Shown here: piece by piece, positions 20,001 to 29,000 of the stretch
Layout of the letters: each line of letters begins with the position of its first letter
Numbering within the stretch: the stretch's first letter is position 1
Assembly: GCA_017521565.1 (NCBI GenBank)
Contig: JAFXCE010000133.1
Coordinates: forward strand, 18,791-82,790
Source: Clostridia bacterium
GTDB lineage: Bacteria > Bacillota > Clostridia > Christensenellales > Aristaeellaceae
DNA: 64,000 nucleotides
Reading direction: 5' to 3'
Notes under the pieces: model-generated
What the model saw: only the letters and a program-made list of their open reading frames with translations
The model's database searches: none
Told to the model about the DNA's origin: nothing
Translations under genes and position numbers: made by a program

Positions 20001-22685
20001 GTGGCTAAATGCATAGCTGTCGATGGTCGTTACATTCTCCAGCCCTTTGATTTCCTTAAGGGAGGTGCAGTTGTAAAACGCAGAACTGCCAATGCGTTCA
20101 ATCGACGTGGGCAGTGTGACAGATACGAGCTCTGTCTGGTTTTTAAATGCATTCGAGGAAAGCTCCTGAATGCCCTCGGGCAGAACCAGATCGGTGACGG
20201 GTTCGCGCAGGCCGTCGGCGTAGAGACGATCACTATAATAGGAAAGCTCCAGATAAGGCATGGACGGCGGACAGAAGCTGCTGCCATATTCACTGACGGC
20301 CTTTGAGGTCTGGCTGCCGATATTGCACAGGATAGCGGAATAAAGGCCGGTTTCCGGATCCCAGGCATTGGGCAAGTCGTTGAGAGACGTAATATGATCC
20401 GGCAGAAGGAGTGTTTTCATCATGCCGCATCCGGAAAAAGCGTCCGAAGCAATGGCGGTGACGCTGCTGGGAATGGTCGCATTAACAAGGTCCTTCGCCG
20501 CGTGGACGAGGGTCACCGTGCCGTCTGCAGCTGCCTGCAGTGCATAGTCGGGATTTTCAGGCGTGGCATAGGGGATGGAGAGCGCCTTGAGCGAGGCTTC
20601 GGTTCTGCTGCCGGGGGTGGCAACCAGAATGCCGCTGTACAGCGAGAACGTATACTCGTCGAGCTTTCCGTTGCTGATGCCGGTGGTGTAGGCGAGCGTA
20701 TCGTTCAGATAAATGCGCGGGCTGCCGCAGTAGGAAAAGGCGGATTCTACATAGCTTACGCCTGCCGGGAAGGTCAGCTCGCACAGCGATTCACAGAAGC
20801 TGAATACGTCGGAACCGATGGTTGTAAGGGTATCCGGCAGTTCAATCTCCTTCAAAGCGCGGCAGTTATAGAACGTATAGGAGCCCAGATCCTTGAGGGA
20901 AGAGGGCAGCGTGACACGCTCAAGCGCACCGCAATCATAAAAGGTTTCTTTGCCCAATGCAGTGAGATTGTCCGGTAGGATAACAGAGGTCAGCGCATCG
21001 CAGTATTCAAAGGTATTATCCCCCAGAGAGGTGATGCTGTCCGGAAGGTCAATCTCTGTGAGGGAATCGCAGAAGCTGAACGCGTAGCTGCCAATGGAGG
21101 TCACGCTTTCCGGAATGGAAAGGGATGTGATATCGGAAGAGGTGAACGCATAGTCGCCGATGGACGTCAGGGTGTTCGGCAGATGGATGGTATGGGCCGA
21201 GCAGCCGCTGAATGCACGGTAACCCAGCTGCGTGACGGTTTCGGGAACGGTGACGGTTTGGGGCGCCTGCCTGCCGGAGAAAGCCCGTTCAGCAATAGCG
21301 GTAACGCCGTACGGGATCACGATGTCGGACGCCGGACCGATGTTGGCGACGAGGGTGGTGCCGTCAAAGTCAAACTGGCGCGGCACAGAGGGAACAAGGA
21401 GATCCTCGTCATCAGAGAGCGGGTATCCGGTATCGACATAGAAGGCCTTGCTGATGCTGCCGCCGAAGGTTCCAGCGCCGGTGATGGTTACCAAGCGAAC
21501 GTTTTCACGCGTTTCTTCATATGCGATGGTATAATCCGTATCCTGCGCGAGAAGCTGTCCGCGGTAAAGGAGGGTAGCGGTATTGTCCGCAGGGGAATAT
21601 GCTGCGAAAACCGCATTTTCAATCGACAGCGGATCGAAGGTCATGTCCCAAATGGCGGTCTTTCCGCGATACTCAGCTGTGATGACAACGCTTCCGGCCT
21701 GATGGATGGTGATTTCACCGTAGCCGGAAACCGTGGCGACAGAGGGATCGGAGGTGGAGAAGACAACCTCGTCCGCGTGGATGGTGGCATTCTCCGGCTG
21801 GGCGGAAAGTGTCACATAGGTTTTAGATGCGCCGGCATCGGCCGGGAGTCCCGGAACGAGGCTGACGGGGGAAACCTCGGATGCGCTGGGCGGAGCGAGG
21901 AGGGTAAGGGTTGCGTTTGAATAACCGGAAACGCCGGTGCTCCGCTTGGTATACTGACTGACGCCATTGACGTTGGCGACGACATACTGGAAGGTGTGAC
22001 GCGTGAATTTGAAATCGTATACGCCGGGTTCCCAAGTGGATGTGTCAAGGCCGATGCTGTAGCCGATATAGGTGTTACCGCTGGCGATCAGCTTGCCGTT
22101 TTTGTATACGCTCAGATAGATCAATCCCTGATCGTCGATGGACACATATGCACCCTGCGTGGCGGAGTAGGTGCCGCTGACATCCATCTTCACACTTGGC
22201 GCATACTGCCTGATATCAAAATTGGTTGTGACTGCGCCATAGTAACCGTTTTCGCCATTGGCGATGAAGCGCGCCGTTGCCGTGCCGGGCAGGATGTTGT
22301 TCCACGCCTGCACGGTATAGGTGCTGTTTTCTGGCACAATGGGAGCGCCGTTATAATTCTGCGCGGATACCTTGGGCGCCTCGGTCAGCTGCCGGCCCAG
22401 GCGGGGCGCTGTGATCAGGCGCGTGCCGGTAAAGCTGCCCTTGCCGACGAGGTTGTACTGATCGTTGTGGTAATCGATCAGGGTATAGTCCTCCCCTTCG
22501 ACCAGCAGCTCGTTATGATAGACGATCTGCGGAGTGGGAAGCTCGCCTGCGACCAGTTCGCTCGGCCATACGGCCTCGAGGTGATCCACGGAAATAAGAA
22601 AATCAGGCACACCTTCTGCATGGATGCAGCAAGGAAAGAGCGCTGCAATCAGAAGCATAAATAGGACGATTATTCGTTTCATCAT
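11001..22685 (-). CDS. Giant secreted BspA-type leucine-rich repeat protein, about 3,894 aa
   Basis: The start at 22685 (ATG ATG AAA) follows AGGAGG by nine nt; a TTG 18 nt further upstream would place that site inside the gene. A signal peptide (KRIIVLFMLLIAALFPCCIHA) is followed by Ig-like modules including a Big_2-like segment (about 280-355). Roughly 3,000 residues of BspA/LRR_5 repeats follow, built on a 23-residue unit like LTSITLPDSITSIGSYAF. Runs of repeats are separated by a recurring spacer (TALALGK...SFTV, then DDSGSRIFTL..CDKSATEI) seen at least six times between about 13.0 and 16.7 kb. The tail has more Ig-like sequence (about 3,550-3,810) and a last LRR pair. No LPXTG, SLH or C-terminal membrane helix is visible. 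BspA proteins elsewhere bind host matrix, other bacteria or mucus; adhesion here is inferred. Confidence 0.93.
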   Translation of the reverse strand: MMKRIIVLFMLLIAALFPCCIHAEGVPDFLISVDHLEAVWPSELVAGELPTPQIVYHNELLVEGEDYTLIDYHNDQYNLVGKGSFTGTRLITAPRLGRQLTEAPKVSAQNYNGAPIVPENSTYTVQAWNNILPGTATARFIANGENGYYGAVTTNFDIRQYAPSVKMDVSGTYSATQGAYVSIDDQGLIYLSVYKNGKLIASGNTYIGYSIGLDTSTWEPGVYDFKFTRHTFQYVVANVNGVSQYTKRSTGVSGYSNATLTLLAPPSASEVSPVSLVPGLPADAGASKTYVTLSAQPENATIHADEVVFSTSDPSVATVSGYGEITIHQAGSVVITAEYRGKTAIWDMTFDPLSIENAVFAAYSPADNTATLLYRGQLLAQDTDYTIAYEETRENVRLVTITGAGTFGGSISKAFYVDTGYPLSDDEDLLVPSVPRQFDFDGTTLVANIGPASDIVIPYGVTAIAERAFSGRQAPQTVTVPETVTQLGYRAFSGCSAHTIHLPNTLTSIGDYAFTSSDITSLSIPESVTSIGSYAFSFCDSLTEIDLPDSITSLGDNTFEYCDALTSVILPDNLTALGKETFYDCGALERVTLPSSLKDLGSYTFYNCRALKEIELPDTLTTIGSDVFSFCESLCELTFPAGVSYVESAFSYCGSPRIYLNDTLAYTTGISNGKLDEYTFSLYSGILVATPGSRTEASLKALSIPYATPENPDYALQAAADGTVTLVHAAKDLVNATIPSSVTAIASDAFSGCGMMKTLLLPDHITSLNDLPNAWDPETGLYSAILCNIGSQTSKAVSEYGSSFCPPSMPYLELSYYSDRLYADGLREPVTDLVLPEGIQELSSNAFKNQTELVSVTLPTSIERIGSSAFYNCTSLKEIKGLENVTTIDSYAFSHCDSFKSIVIPDSLTTITRYSFTNCSAMLLCAPGSAVSLLLSNNGYFFADPSQPQVKLNYGSSGNLCAAGAAADATEITIPDGVTEIAYRAFYYHSTLERIVIPESVTSIGGNAFYGCFNLQAVILPENLTNISSRDTDKLFCSRESLTAMTLSSKNYSFRDPDYPQVCILAREDENGARTYTVADCSEDAVSVALPEGTTTIASNAFYNCKQLESITLPESLTMIESDAFKNCTALTSLVLPDSITSIASGVLKGKTLYINPESSTGETVAAAGYAFRFRSGYEGLNFVLEAAEDGTRSLTLKSADPALTSIPALPPQTRAIASRAFYRSAATDITLPEGLLTIGDYAFSESKSLTNIVIPDSVTEIGSHAFYYCSALESVALPENLTAIGEFLFYQCPKLASVDIPGSVTIVGKNAFQYCSALESITLPENLITIDHYAFYGCDLLTEIHLPETVTSIGNYAFCCESLTKINIPASVTSIGDGTFSYCSALESLVLPEGITSIGTKAFHGCYNLKVSIPESLTSAGSELGGTLLCAIDSSAAKTLSKSGNKFTDPAYPALKLYYNSDASVLALYDCSSSAEGAIIVPDAVTKLDRYAFYYDTHITSVTLPDNITSIDSRWFYECSFSIHYRLDSQTAIALTKAGMPKYAYDGLTIETKQNTDGTLTITVTGAKTDLTEVIIPQGVTAIGANAFKDHTALRSVSIPDSVTSIASSFFGCTALEDVTLPQGLTAISAFAFSGCSVLKTIALPDSIVSIGSEAFRNCIALESIEIPANVTSIGSGAFDNCKMLTEVVLPEGLTALSASAFEECAMLASVTLPKTLTSIGEEAFYKCSALKAITLPDGITTVGSRAFGNCPATLYCAIDSDTGVALSRAGNRFTLPGYEILSLKAENSSTEKPWVTITACSTNAVNVTIPNGVTHIGSSSFSGCTQLESISLPGSIVSIGGSAFYNCKTLQSLTLPDSVTSIGTQAFYNCSSLQSLTLPDSISSIGDYTFQNCTALQSITLPNSVTIIGKQAFYNCTALQSITLPDGISSISDYTFYKCTALQSIILPDGITSIGSNAFTDCPAKLFCDLDSETALTLSNAGRIFSDPEYPQFSFKAALNENSARVFTLAGCDKSADEIVVPDFVTAIGSNAFNGCASLTSITLPDGITSVGSNAFSGCPAEVYCTMNSDTALALGKTSYSFTVKGAEKLVLRTIEDKNGKRITCVYDCDSDAVNVVIPDGVEQIQGSCFAYCSSLASVTIPNSVTSIGSYAFRNCFALQSITLPNSITSIGSYAFQSCTALQSITLPDSITSISDYTFYNCTALQSIILPDVITSIGSYAFSNCTALKSIDLPDGITSIDSNAFTDCPAKFFCNLNSETALTLSNAGHVFTAPEYPQLSFKVALDDSGSRTFTLADCDKSATEVIVPDFVTAIGNAFYECDSLTSIVLPDGITSVGSNAFSGCPAEVYCTINSDTALVLGKNSDSFTVKGSEMLKLRTYEDENGKRITYVYDCDSDAVNVVIPDGVEQIQGSCFAYCSSLASITIPNSVTSIGSYAFRNCFALQSITLPDNITSIGEDAFYNCTSLQSITLPDNITSIGEDAFYNCTSLQSITLPDGITALPSSLFSDCTTLEEVVIPDSITSIGSYVFSNCTALQSIDLPDGITSIGRNAFSNCPAKIVCALDSETALTLSKVGCAFTDPAYPLLSFKAALDDSGSRIFTLDNCDKSATEIIVPDFVTAIGNAFYECTSLTSITLPDSITSVGSSAFTYCPAEIYCTMNSDTALALGKNSRSFTVKGSEMLRLLTYEDENGKRITCVYRCDSDAVNVVIPDGVEQIGRNYNGSSYGFRDCASLVSVTIPDSVKWIENQAFYRCSSLATVIFSKNLDSIGTEAFRDCTSLRSVTLPDNITSVGRNAFYDCPAKLFCNLGSETALTLSNAGYAFTVSAYPLLSFRTALDDSGSRIFTLAGCDKSATEIIVPDFVTAIGANAFYDCALLESITLPERITSVSSSAFSNCPASIYCAMNSDTALALGKNSRSFTVKGSEMLALRTYEDENGKRITYVHNCDRDAVDAIIPDGVEQISRSGYEAGFANCTSLVSVTIPDSVKKIENHAFYRCTSLTSVTLPEGLESIGESAFDACAALTSITIPKTLSSLGRYAFSNCTSLTSIILPDDITSIASEAFSSSSATRFCAVNSATALALGKAGYTFIDPAYPLLSFKVTLDDDGSRTITLTRCDKSVTEIVIPDFVTAIGSWAFSGCASLTSITLPDSITFVGNSVFSECPASIYCTMGSDTALALGKAGYTFIDPAYPLLSFKVTLDDDGSRTITLTRCDKSATEITVPEGVTAIGYQAFYNCTSLEDVALPDTLTSIGGYAFSDCSALASLSMPESVVSIGNRSFDNCPVTHSYSKDSSVALALGQAGYTFIDPAYPQFSLKVTLDDAGERMITLNRCNKDVTEVTVPEFIDAIGNGAFQNCTALESVSLPDGLRAIGSSAFYECDSLTAITIPNSVTEIGSSAFQYCDWLETVSLPDGLTHLSSSIFYSCDSLKSLTLPQTLVSIDRYAFFYSGLERITLPPSLESIAYWAFTGCNLAELSIPPSVKTIPEIIVDSGLKRVFLPAEVTEICTNAFGSGLKTVYGYADSAAEAWAQTQGCAFIAVDAAPPEEYTTFTGPSELHMDTGMTLDLREKLTINPQLPVLRYTISCISSDPSVVQADGASLTFLSAGSAELTVSIAEIPALSLTIPVSVYPPVEDFSIPSYIFLKSGRSMDLYPQEITPEDAYRTFTFAYDGRRSTAEKLTLYNYSASSGAFPLTVTSLSGISRTATVVRYKEITDVQISTPRVMQIGDTAIPEITVFFDDLAIDSTDALTELASSNPDVIRVTGGRQLEALSAGYARISATAPDDSEVAFNVVVDPATSFMLPTATKVIRDEAFCGLPVQAIMIPDGCVQIGARAFAGCSNLVSVRIPASVTSIDSDAFSGCNHLIVYTPAGSAASIYAQENGLTVIEY
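15190..15327 (-). repeat. Perfect 69-bp tandem duplication inside the LRR gene
   Basis: The 69-bp units 15190-15258 and 15259-15327 read identically and encode the same 23-residue LRR unit (DNITSIGEDAFYNCTSLQSI plus TLP). Exact identity at silent positions indicates a very recent duplication. Confidence 0.9.
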
Positions 22686-23062
22686 CGCTTGATTCCTCCT
22701 CAAAACGGCTTGGCATCAATTCTCTTCATACACATATTTTACCACACAATTCGTGGTGTTAAAATAGTTTTTATAAAATATGTAATGTTACGTGTGATTA
22801 AGAACGAAGTAACGCTCGGAATCGATGTGATTCTGTAAATATTCATTGACAGGGGTATAGGATTTGAATATAAGAAAGAAGCTCGGCAGCCATATGCGAT
22901 ACGCATTTTCACGGACAATACTGTTTCATTGACTGATCTGCAAAATCAAAGAAAATGGTGAGGTTTTGAAGAATTCATTATATTCAATGGTAAAATTGTA
23001 TGATATAATTCTGTTGATACATGTTATGCATTCTATATTCTTATTCTGTGGAGGATTGTGGT
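22686..23062. promoter_or_regulatory. Divergent intergenic region between the two giant LRR genes
   Basis: AT-rich 377 bp with no gene. The minus strand has an extended -10 (TGGTAAAAT, 22736-22744) for the left LRR gene, close to the inverted repeat ACCAC-N7-GTGGT at 22741-22757. The plus strand has an extended -10 (TGATATAAT, 23001-23009) for the right LRR gene. Neither has a good -35 box, which suggests activator-dependent or alternative sigma control. Confidence 0.55.
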
Positions 23063-26000
23063 ATGTACGCAGGAAAAACCATGAAGGCCTGTATGGCGTT
23101 GCTGTTGATGCTATGCTGTCTGCTGCCGCTGTGCTGCACTGCGGAAGGCGCCGAAACAGCGGAAGAATTCTTCACGATTTCTGCTCTGGATGAGACGGCC
23201 TGCCGCATTACGGGCTACACGGGTGATGCGGCTGAGGTTGTGATTCCCGAAAAAATCGGCGGATATACCGTGAGGGAAATCGGAGATCGCGCCTTTTCAA
23301 ACCAAAAACTGATCACGGGCGTGACAATGCCGGACACGGTAGAGGTCATAGGCAGCTATGCGTTTTCCGGATGCGAAGCGCTGGAACTGAATCGCCTGCC
23401 TGCGAGTGTAAAAACGGTGGGCAGCCATGCGTTCTACGGTTGTGCGGCAATCACGGAATTCACCGTGCATGCGGGCATGGAGCGGATCGGGAACAACGCG
23501 TTCCAGAGGACGAGTCTTGAAAGGCTCGTGATAGAGGAAAGCGAGACGCCGGTGCAGCTGGAAGGCGCTGCGTTCGGCTATCTGTCAACGCTGAAGGACG
23601 TGACGATGCCGGACGATGTGAACATCACGTCACAGAACTCTGTGTTCGTGGGCTGCTCGGATATCGCGCTGACGGTAACCTGTCACAGCGGTGTAATCAA
23701 GGGACGCTATCTGATGCATGGCGGCTATGAGGACACAGCGGTGACGTCGGTGGTCTTTGAGGAAGGCATCACGGAGATCAGCGATTCAGCGTTTCAGGAT
23801 GTACGCGCACTGGCAAGCGTAACGCTGCCGGAAAGCCTTGAGACGCTGGGCAGTTTTGCTTTCTACGACTGCAATGCGCTTGAAAGCATCGTTATTCCGT
23901 CTCAAATCACGACGATCGGCCGGTATGCGCTGGCCTACAATGAAAACCTGAAGACGGTGACGCTGCCGGCAGGCCTGGAGACGATTGAGGAATATGCGTT
24001 TTCCGGATGCGCTGCGCTGGAACTGAATAGCCTGCCTGCGAGTGTAAAAATGGTGGGCAACCATGCGTTCTACGGCTGTGCGGCAATCACGGAATTCACC
24101 GTGCATGCGGGCATGGAGCGGATCGGGAGCAACGCGTTCCAGAGGACGAGCCTTGAAAGGCTCGTGGTGGAGGAAAGCGAGACGCCGGTGCAGCTGGAAG
24201 GCGCTGCGTTCGGTTATCTGTCAACGCTCAAGGACGTGACGATGCCGGACGATGTGAACATCACGTCACAGAACTCTGTGTTTGTGGGATGCTCGGATAT
24301 CGCGCTGACGGTAACCTGTCACAGCGGTGTAATCAAGGGACGCTATCTGATGCATGGCGGCTATGAGGACACAGCGGTGACGTCGGTGGTCTTTGAGGAA
24401 GGCCTCACGGAGATCAGCGATTCAGCGTTTCAGGATGTACGCGCACTGGCGAGCGTAACGCTGCCGGAAAGCCTCGAGGTGCTGGGCAGCCATGCGTTCT
24501 ACAATTGCAATGCGCTTGAAAGCATCGTCATTCCGTCCAAGATCACGACGATTGGTCAGCGTGCGCTGGCGGACAATGAAAACCTGAAGACGGTGACGCT
24601 GCCGGCAGGGCTGGTGACGATTGAGGAGTATGCGTTCTTCGGATGCGAAGCGCTGGAACTGAATAGCCTGCCTGCGAGCGTAAAAACGGTGGGCAGCCAT
24701 GCGTTCTACGGTTGTGCGGCAATCACGGAATTCACCGTGCATGCGGGCATGGAGAGAATCGGGGGCAACGCGTTCCAGAGGACGAGCCTTGAAAGGCTCG
24801 TGGTGGAGGAAAGCGAGACGCCGGTGCAGCTGGAAAGCGCTGCGTTCGGCTATCTGTCAACGCTGAAGGACGTGACGATGCCGGACGATGTGAACATCAC
24901 GTCACAGAACTCTGTGTTCGTGGGGTGTTCGGATATCGCGCTGACGGTGACCTGCCACAGCGGCGTAATCAAGGGACGCTATCTGATGCATGGCAGCTAT
25001 GCGGACACAGCGGTGACGTCGGTGGTCTTTGAGGAGGGCATCACGGAGATCAGCGATTCGGCATTCCAGGATGTCCGTGCGCTGTCGAGCGTAACGCTGC
25101 CGGAAAGCCTCGAGGTGCTGGGCAGCCATGTGTTCTACAATTGCGATGCGCTGGAGAGTATCGTGATTCCGGATAAAATCACGGTAATTGGCCGCTATGC
25201 GCTGGCGGACAACGAAAAACTGCGGACAGTGACGCTGCCTGCAGGTCTGGTGACGATCGAAGAATTTGCCTTCTCGGGCTGCGATACGCTGGAACTGAAT
25301 AGCCTGCCGGCGAGCGTAAAAACGGTGGGCAACCATGCGTTCTACGGTTGTGCGGTAATCGCGGAATTCACCGTGCATGCGGGCATGGAGAGAATCGGGA
25401 GCAACGCGTTTCAAGGGACGAGCCTTGAAAGGCTCGTGGTAGAGGAAAGCGAGACGCCGGTGCAGCTGGAAAGCCGCGCATTTGGTCATCTGTCTACGCT
25501 AAAGGAAGTGACGATGCCGGATGATGTGAACATCACATCGTCGGACTCGCTGTTTACGGGCTGCTCGGACATCGCGCTGACGGTGACCTGTCACAGCGGC
25601 GCGATCACAGGGCGCTACCTGATGAACGGAAGCTATGCAGACACTGCGGTGACGTCGGTGGTCTTTGAGGAGGGCATCACGGAGATCAGCGATTCTGCGT
25701 TTTATGATACGCGGGCGCTGACAAGCGTGAAGCTGCCGGAAAGCCTTGAAGTATTGGGGAGCTACGCTTTCAGAAACTGCGATGCGCTGGAGAGCATTGT
25801 GATTCCGGATAAAATCACGGTGATTGGCAATTCTGCGCTGTCGGATAACGAAAAGCTGCGGACAGTGACGCTGCCGGACGGTCTTTTGACGATCGAAGGA
25901 TATGCGTTTTCTGGCTGCGATACGCTGGAACTGAGCAGCCTGCCGGCGAGTGTGAAGACTGTAGGCGGCAGTGCGTTCTATGGCTGCACGGCGATCACGG

Positions 26001-29000
26001 AATTCACCGTGCATGCGGGTATGGAGCGGATCGGATACAGCGCGTTTCAGAGGACGAGCCTTGAAAAGCTGACGGTGGAGGCAAGCGATACGCCGGTTAC
26101 GCTGGAAGGCGCTGTGTTTGCGCATCTGTCAACGCTTAAGGAAGTGACGATGCCGGATGATGTGAACATCACATCGTCGGACTCGCTGTTTACGGGCTGC
26201 TCGGACATCGCACTGACGGTGACCTGTCACAGCGGCGCGATCACAGGGCGCTACCTGATGAACGGAAGCTATGCGGACACTGCGGTGACGTCGGTGGTCT
26301 TTGAGGAAGGCATCACGGAGATCGGCGATTCTGCATTCCGCGAAAGCCGTGCGCTGCGCAGCATCACGCTGCCCGGCACGCTGCGAAGGATCGGTGGTCA
26401 TGCGTTTGCCTCTTGCCAGAAGATCAGTTCGCTGACGCTTCCTGCGGGACTTGAGCAGATTGGGGATTATGCCTTTTCGTCCTGCGGTTCGCTGATCAGG
26501 ATTGCTTTGCCCGACGGGCTGAAGGCGGTGGCAGGCAGCGCCTTCAGTGGCTGTACCGGATTGATAAGCGTGACGCTTCCGGACTCGCTTGAGACCATCG
26601 GCAGCTATGCGTTCAGCCGCTGCACGAGCCTTGAATCGATTGAGATTCCGTATAGCGTAACGGAGATCGGCAGCAATGCGTTCAATGATTGTACGGCGCT
26701 TGCCAGCGTGGAGATCGCAGGCGCAGCGGCGACGCTTGGTGAAAATGTATTCTGGGATTGTACCAGTCTGCGCCGCGTAACGCTCAATGACGATGTGAAA
26801 ATTGAATCGTCCAATTCGGTTTTTTACCGCTGTTCGGATATTGAACTGACGATTGAAGTGGGCGACGGCGTGATCGGCAATCGCTTCCTGCGTGCGAGCC
26901 ATTATACGGATACTGCGATTTCCAGCCTGATGATCAGCCCGGGTGTGATTGAGATCGGAGAGTATGCGTTTTGGGACTGCGACGCCCTGATGACCGTAGA
27001 GCTTCCGGCGACGGTAGAAAACATTGGCAGCCACGCTTTCAGCGGATGCGCAAAGATGATGTCTGTGCGCATGATGATGGAGGGCGAAATGAATGTTGCC
27101 GAAGATGCGTTTGGTGATCTGCCGCTGGCGACGTTCTACATCAAGCCCAATGAGATACTGGAGGCGTATCTCTCTGGGCAGGATTATCCGTATGTCTATT
27201 ACAGCGAGGACGCGGCGAACGGCGTGTTTGCTTTCCCGGATGATGCCGATCCGGCGGAATATGCGGGCATGAAGCTGCAGCTGACGGGACAGAATGGCGC
27301 GGCGCTGATCACCTGTGTGGTCAGCGAGGAGCAGCGCGAATACACTTTCCGCGGTCTGAGGCCGGGTGAAATGTATGGCCTGCGCCTGACGGACGGATAT
27401 GGCTTCGTCCTCGCGGATGCTGCGCCGCAGGTGTTTGTCTCCGGTCAGAATATGCTGACGCTTTCTGCGCTTCCGGCGCTTGTCGATATGCGGGCGCAGG
27501 TTCTTGCGCCAAGCGGCGAGGATGTAACCGACCAGTTGACGCTGACATGGCAGAGCGCCGCCGGCAAACAGATCGCGCGCGGCGCGTCCGCTCCGGCGAT
27601 TCCTGCAGGCGAGGCGCTGACGCTGATGGTGACGCTTAATGAGGCGCTTTCCTACGAGGCCGTGACGCCTGAACCGATCTGCGTGACAGCAGACGAAAGC
27701 AGCGCGGATGTTGTCTGCACGCTTGCTGCGCATGAGACGGTAAACCTTGGCGGCAGGGTGGTTTCCGCCGCGGATGGCGAGCCGCTTTCCGGCACGCGCG
27801 TGACGGTAACGCAGCGCTATGATTCCGGTGCTTCCCGCATGATCGCGGTGTATACCGGCGTCGATGGAACTTTCAGTCTGGAGACGGCTCGCGTTCCCGG
27901 CGTGCTGGTGATTGCCCGGGAGAATTATCTTGAGTACCGTGCGGATCTGCTGTCCTATGCGGATGCGGCTGCCGATGTCAGCCTGACGCCGATTCGGGGC
28001 ATCACCATCGCGCTTGATGCTGCGCTGACCTATGCGCACAGGGAAGGCGAGACGCCGATGGTCAGTGAGGATTATCAGAATCAGGGCTTGTGCGAGTATA
28101 CCCTGTACAATGAAACGAAGGCTGAACCCATTACGGACTTTAAGCTCAGCGGCGGCAGCATCGTGATCGGATCCGGCGCGTCGGACGGCGATGTTGTCCG
28201 CGTGACGGCTGTAAGCATGCTTGACGAATTCCCGCCGGTCAGCCACAGTGTGACCGTCAGCGACCTTGAAACGGTAACGCTTCAATTCCCGCTGACGGGC
28301 TATGGCCGCATTCAATTCAAGCGCGCTGCGAGCCGGAATGTGTCTGACGCTGTGATGGTTTACGATGAAAATGGTGTGCTGGTGAAGAAGCTGGCCGTTC
28401 GCGGCGGAGAAGCGTCTACCGGCGGTATGCCGGCCGGATGCTATACGCTGCTGGCCATGGGCGCGCAGAATAGCTTTGTGGGCATCAATAATCTCAGCAC
28501 GCTTTTTTCGCTCGGCCTTGAGGAGGGGGTAGACTATGTCTCCCTTCAGGCGCAGATCCATAACGGCAGCGTTACGGACTGCTCAGTTGAGGAGATCCCT
28601 GCCTCGGTCAGAGGCCGCATCGAGCGTATTGACAGTGACAGGACGGTGTACGCTTCTAACAAGGCTTCGGCGCCGCTGGGCGCGTTCTTCGCCCTGCGCG
28701 CGCAGACTGCGCTTAAGGCAGAATATGCCGCTGCACAGGATATGGCGTGGGAGTTTGTGATCCCAGGCAATATGGCGTATTACAGAAACTCTCTTTCTGT
28801 TAACGGCAAGCTGTCCGCTTATACCCTGAGCGGAAACACGCTTCGCGTGTCGGTTTCCTCGCCGGAGGAGTTGGTGCGTCTTTGCGTACTGGGCGAGAAG
28901 GCCGGTACGGGCAGCGTGAACGCATTCTTTACCTTTATGCTGGACGGCGAATTCTATCGCGAACCGGTGGGCGAGGCTGCGTTCGAGGTGACAGATATGG

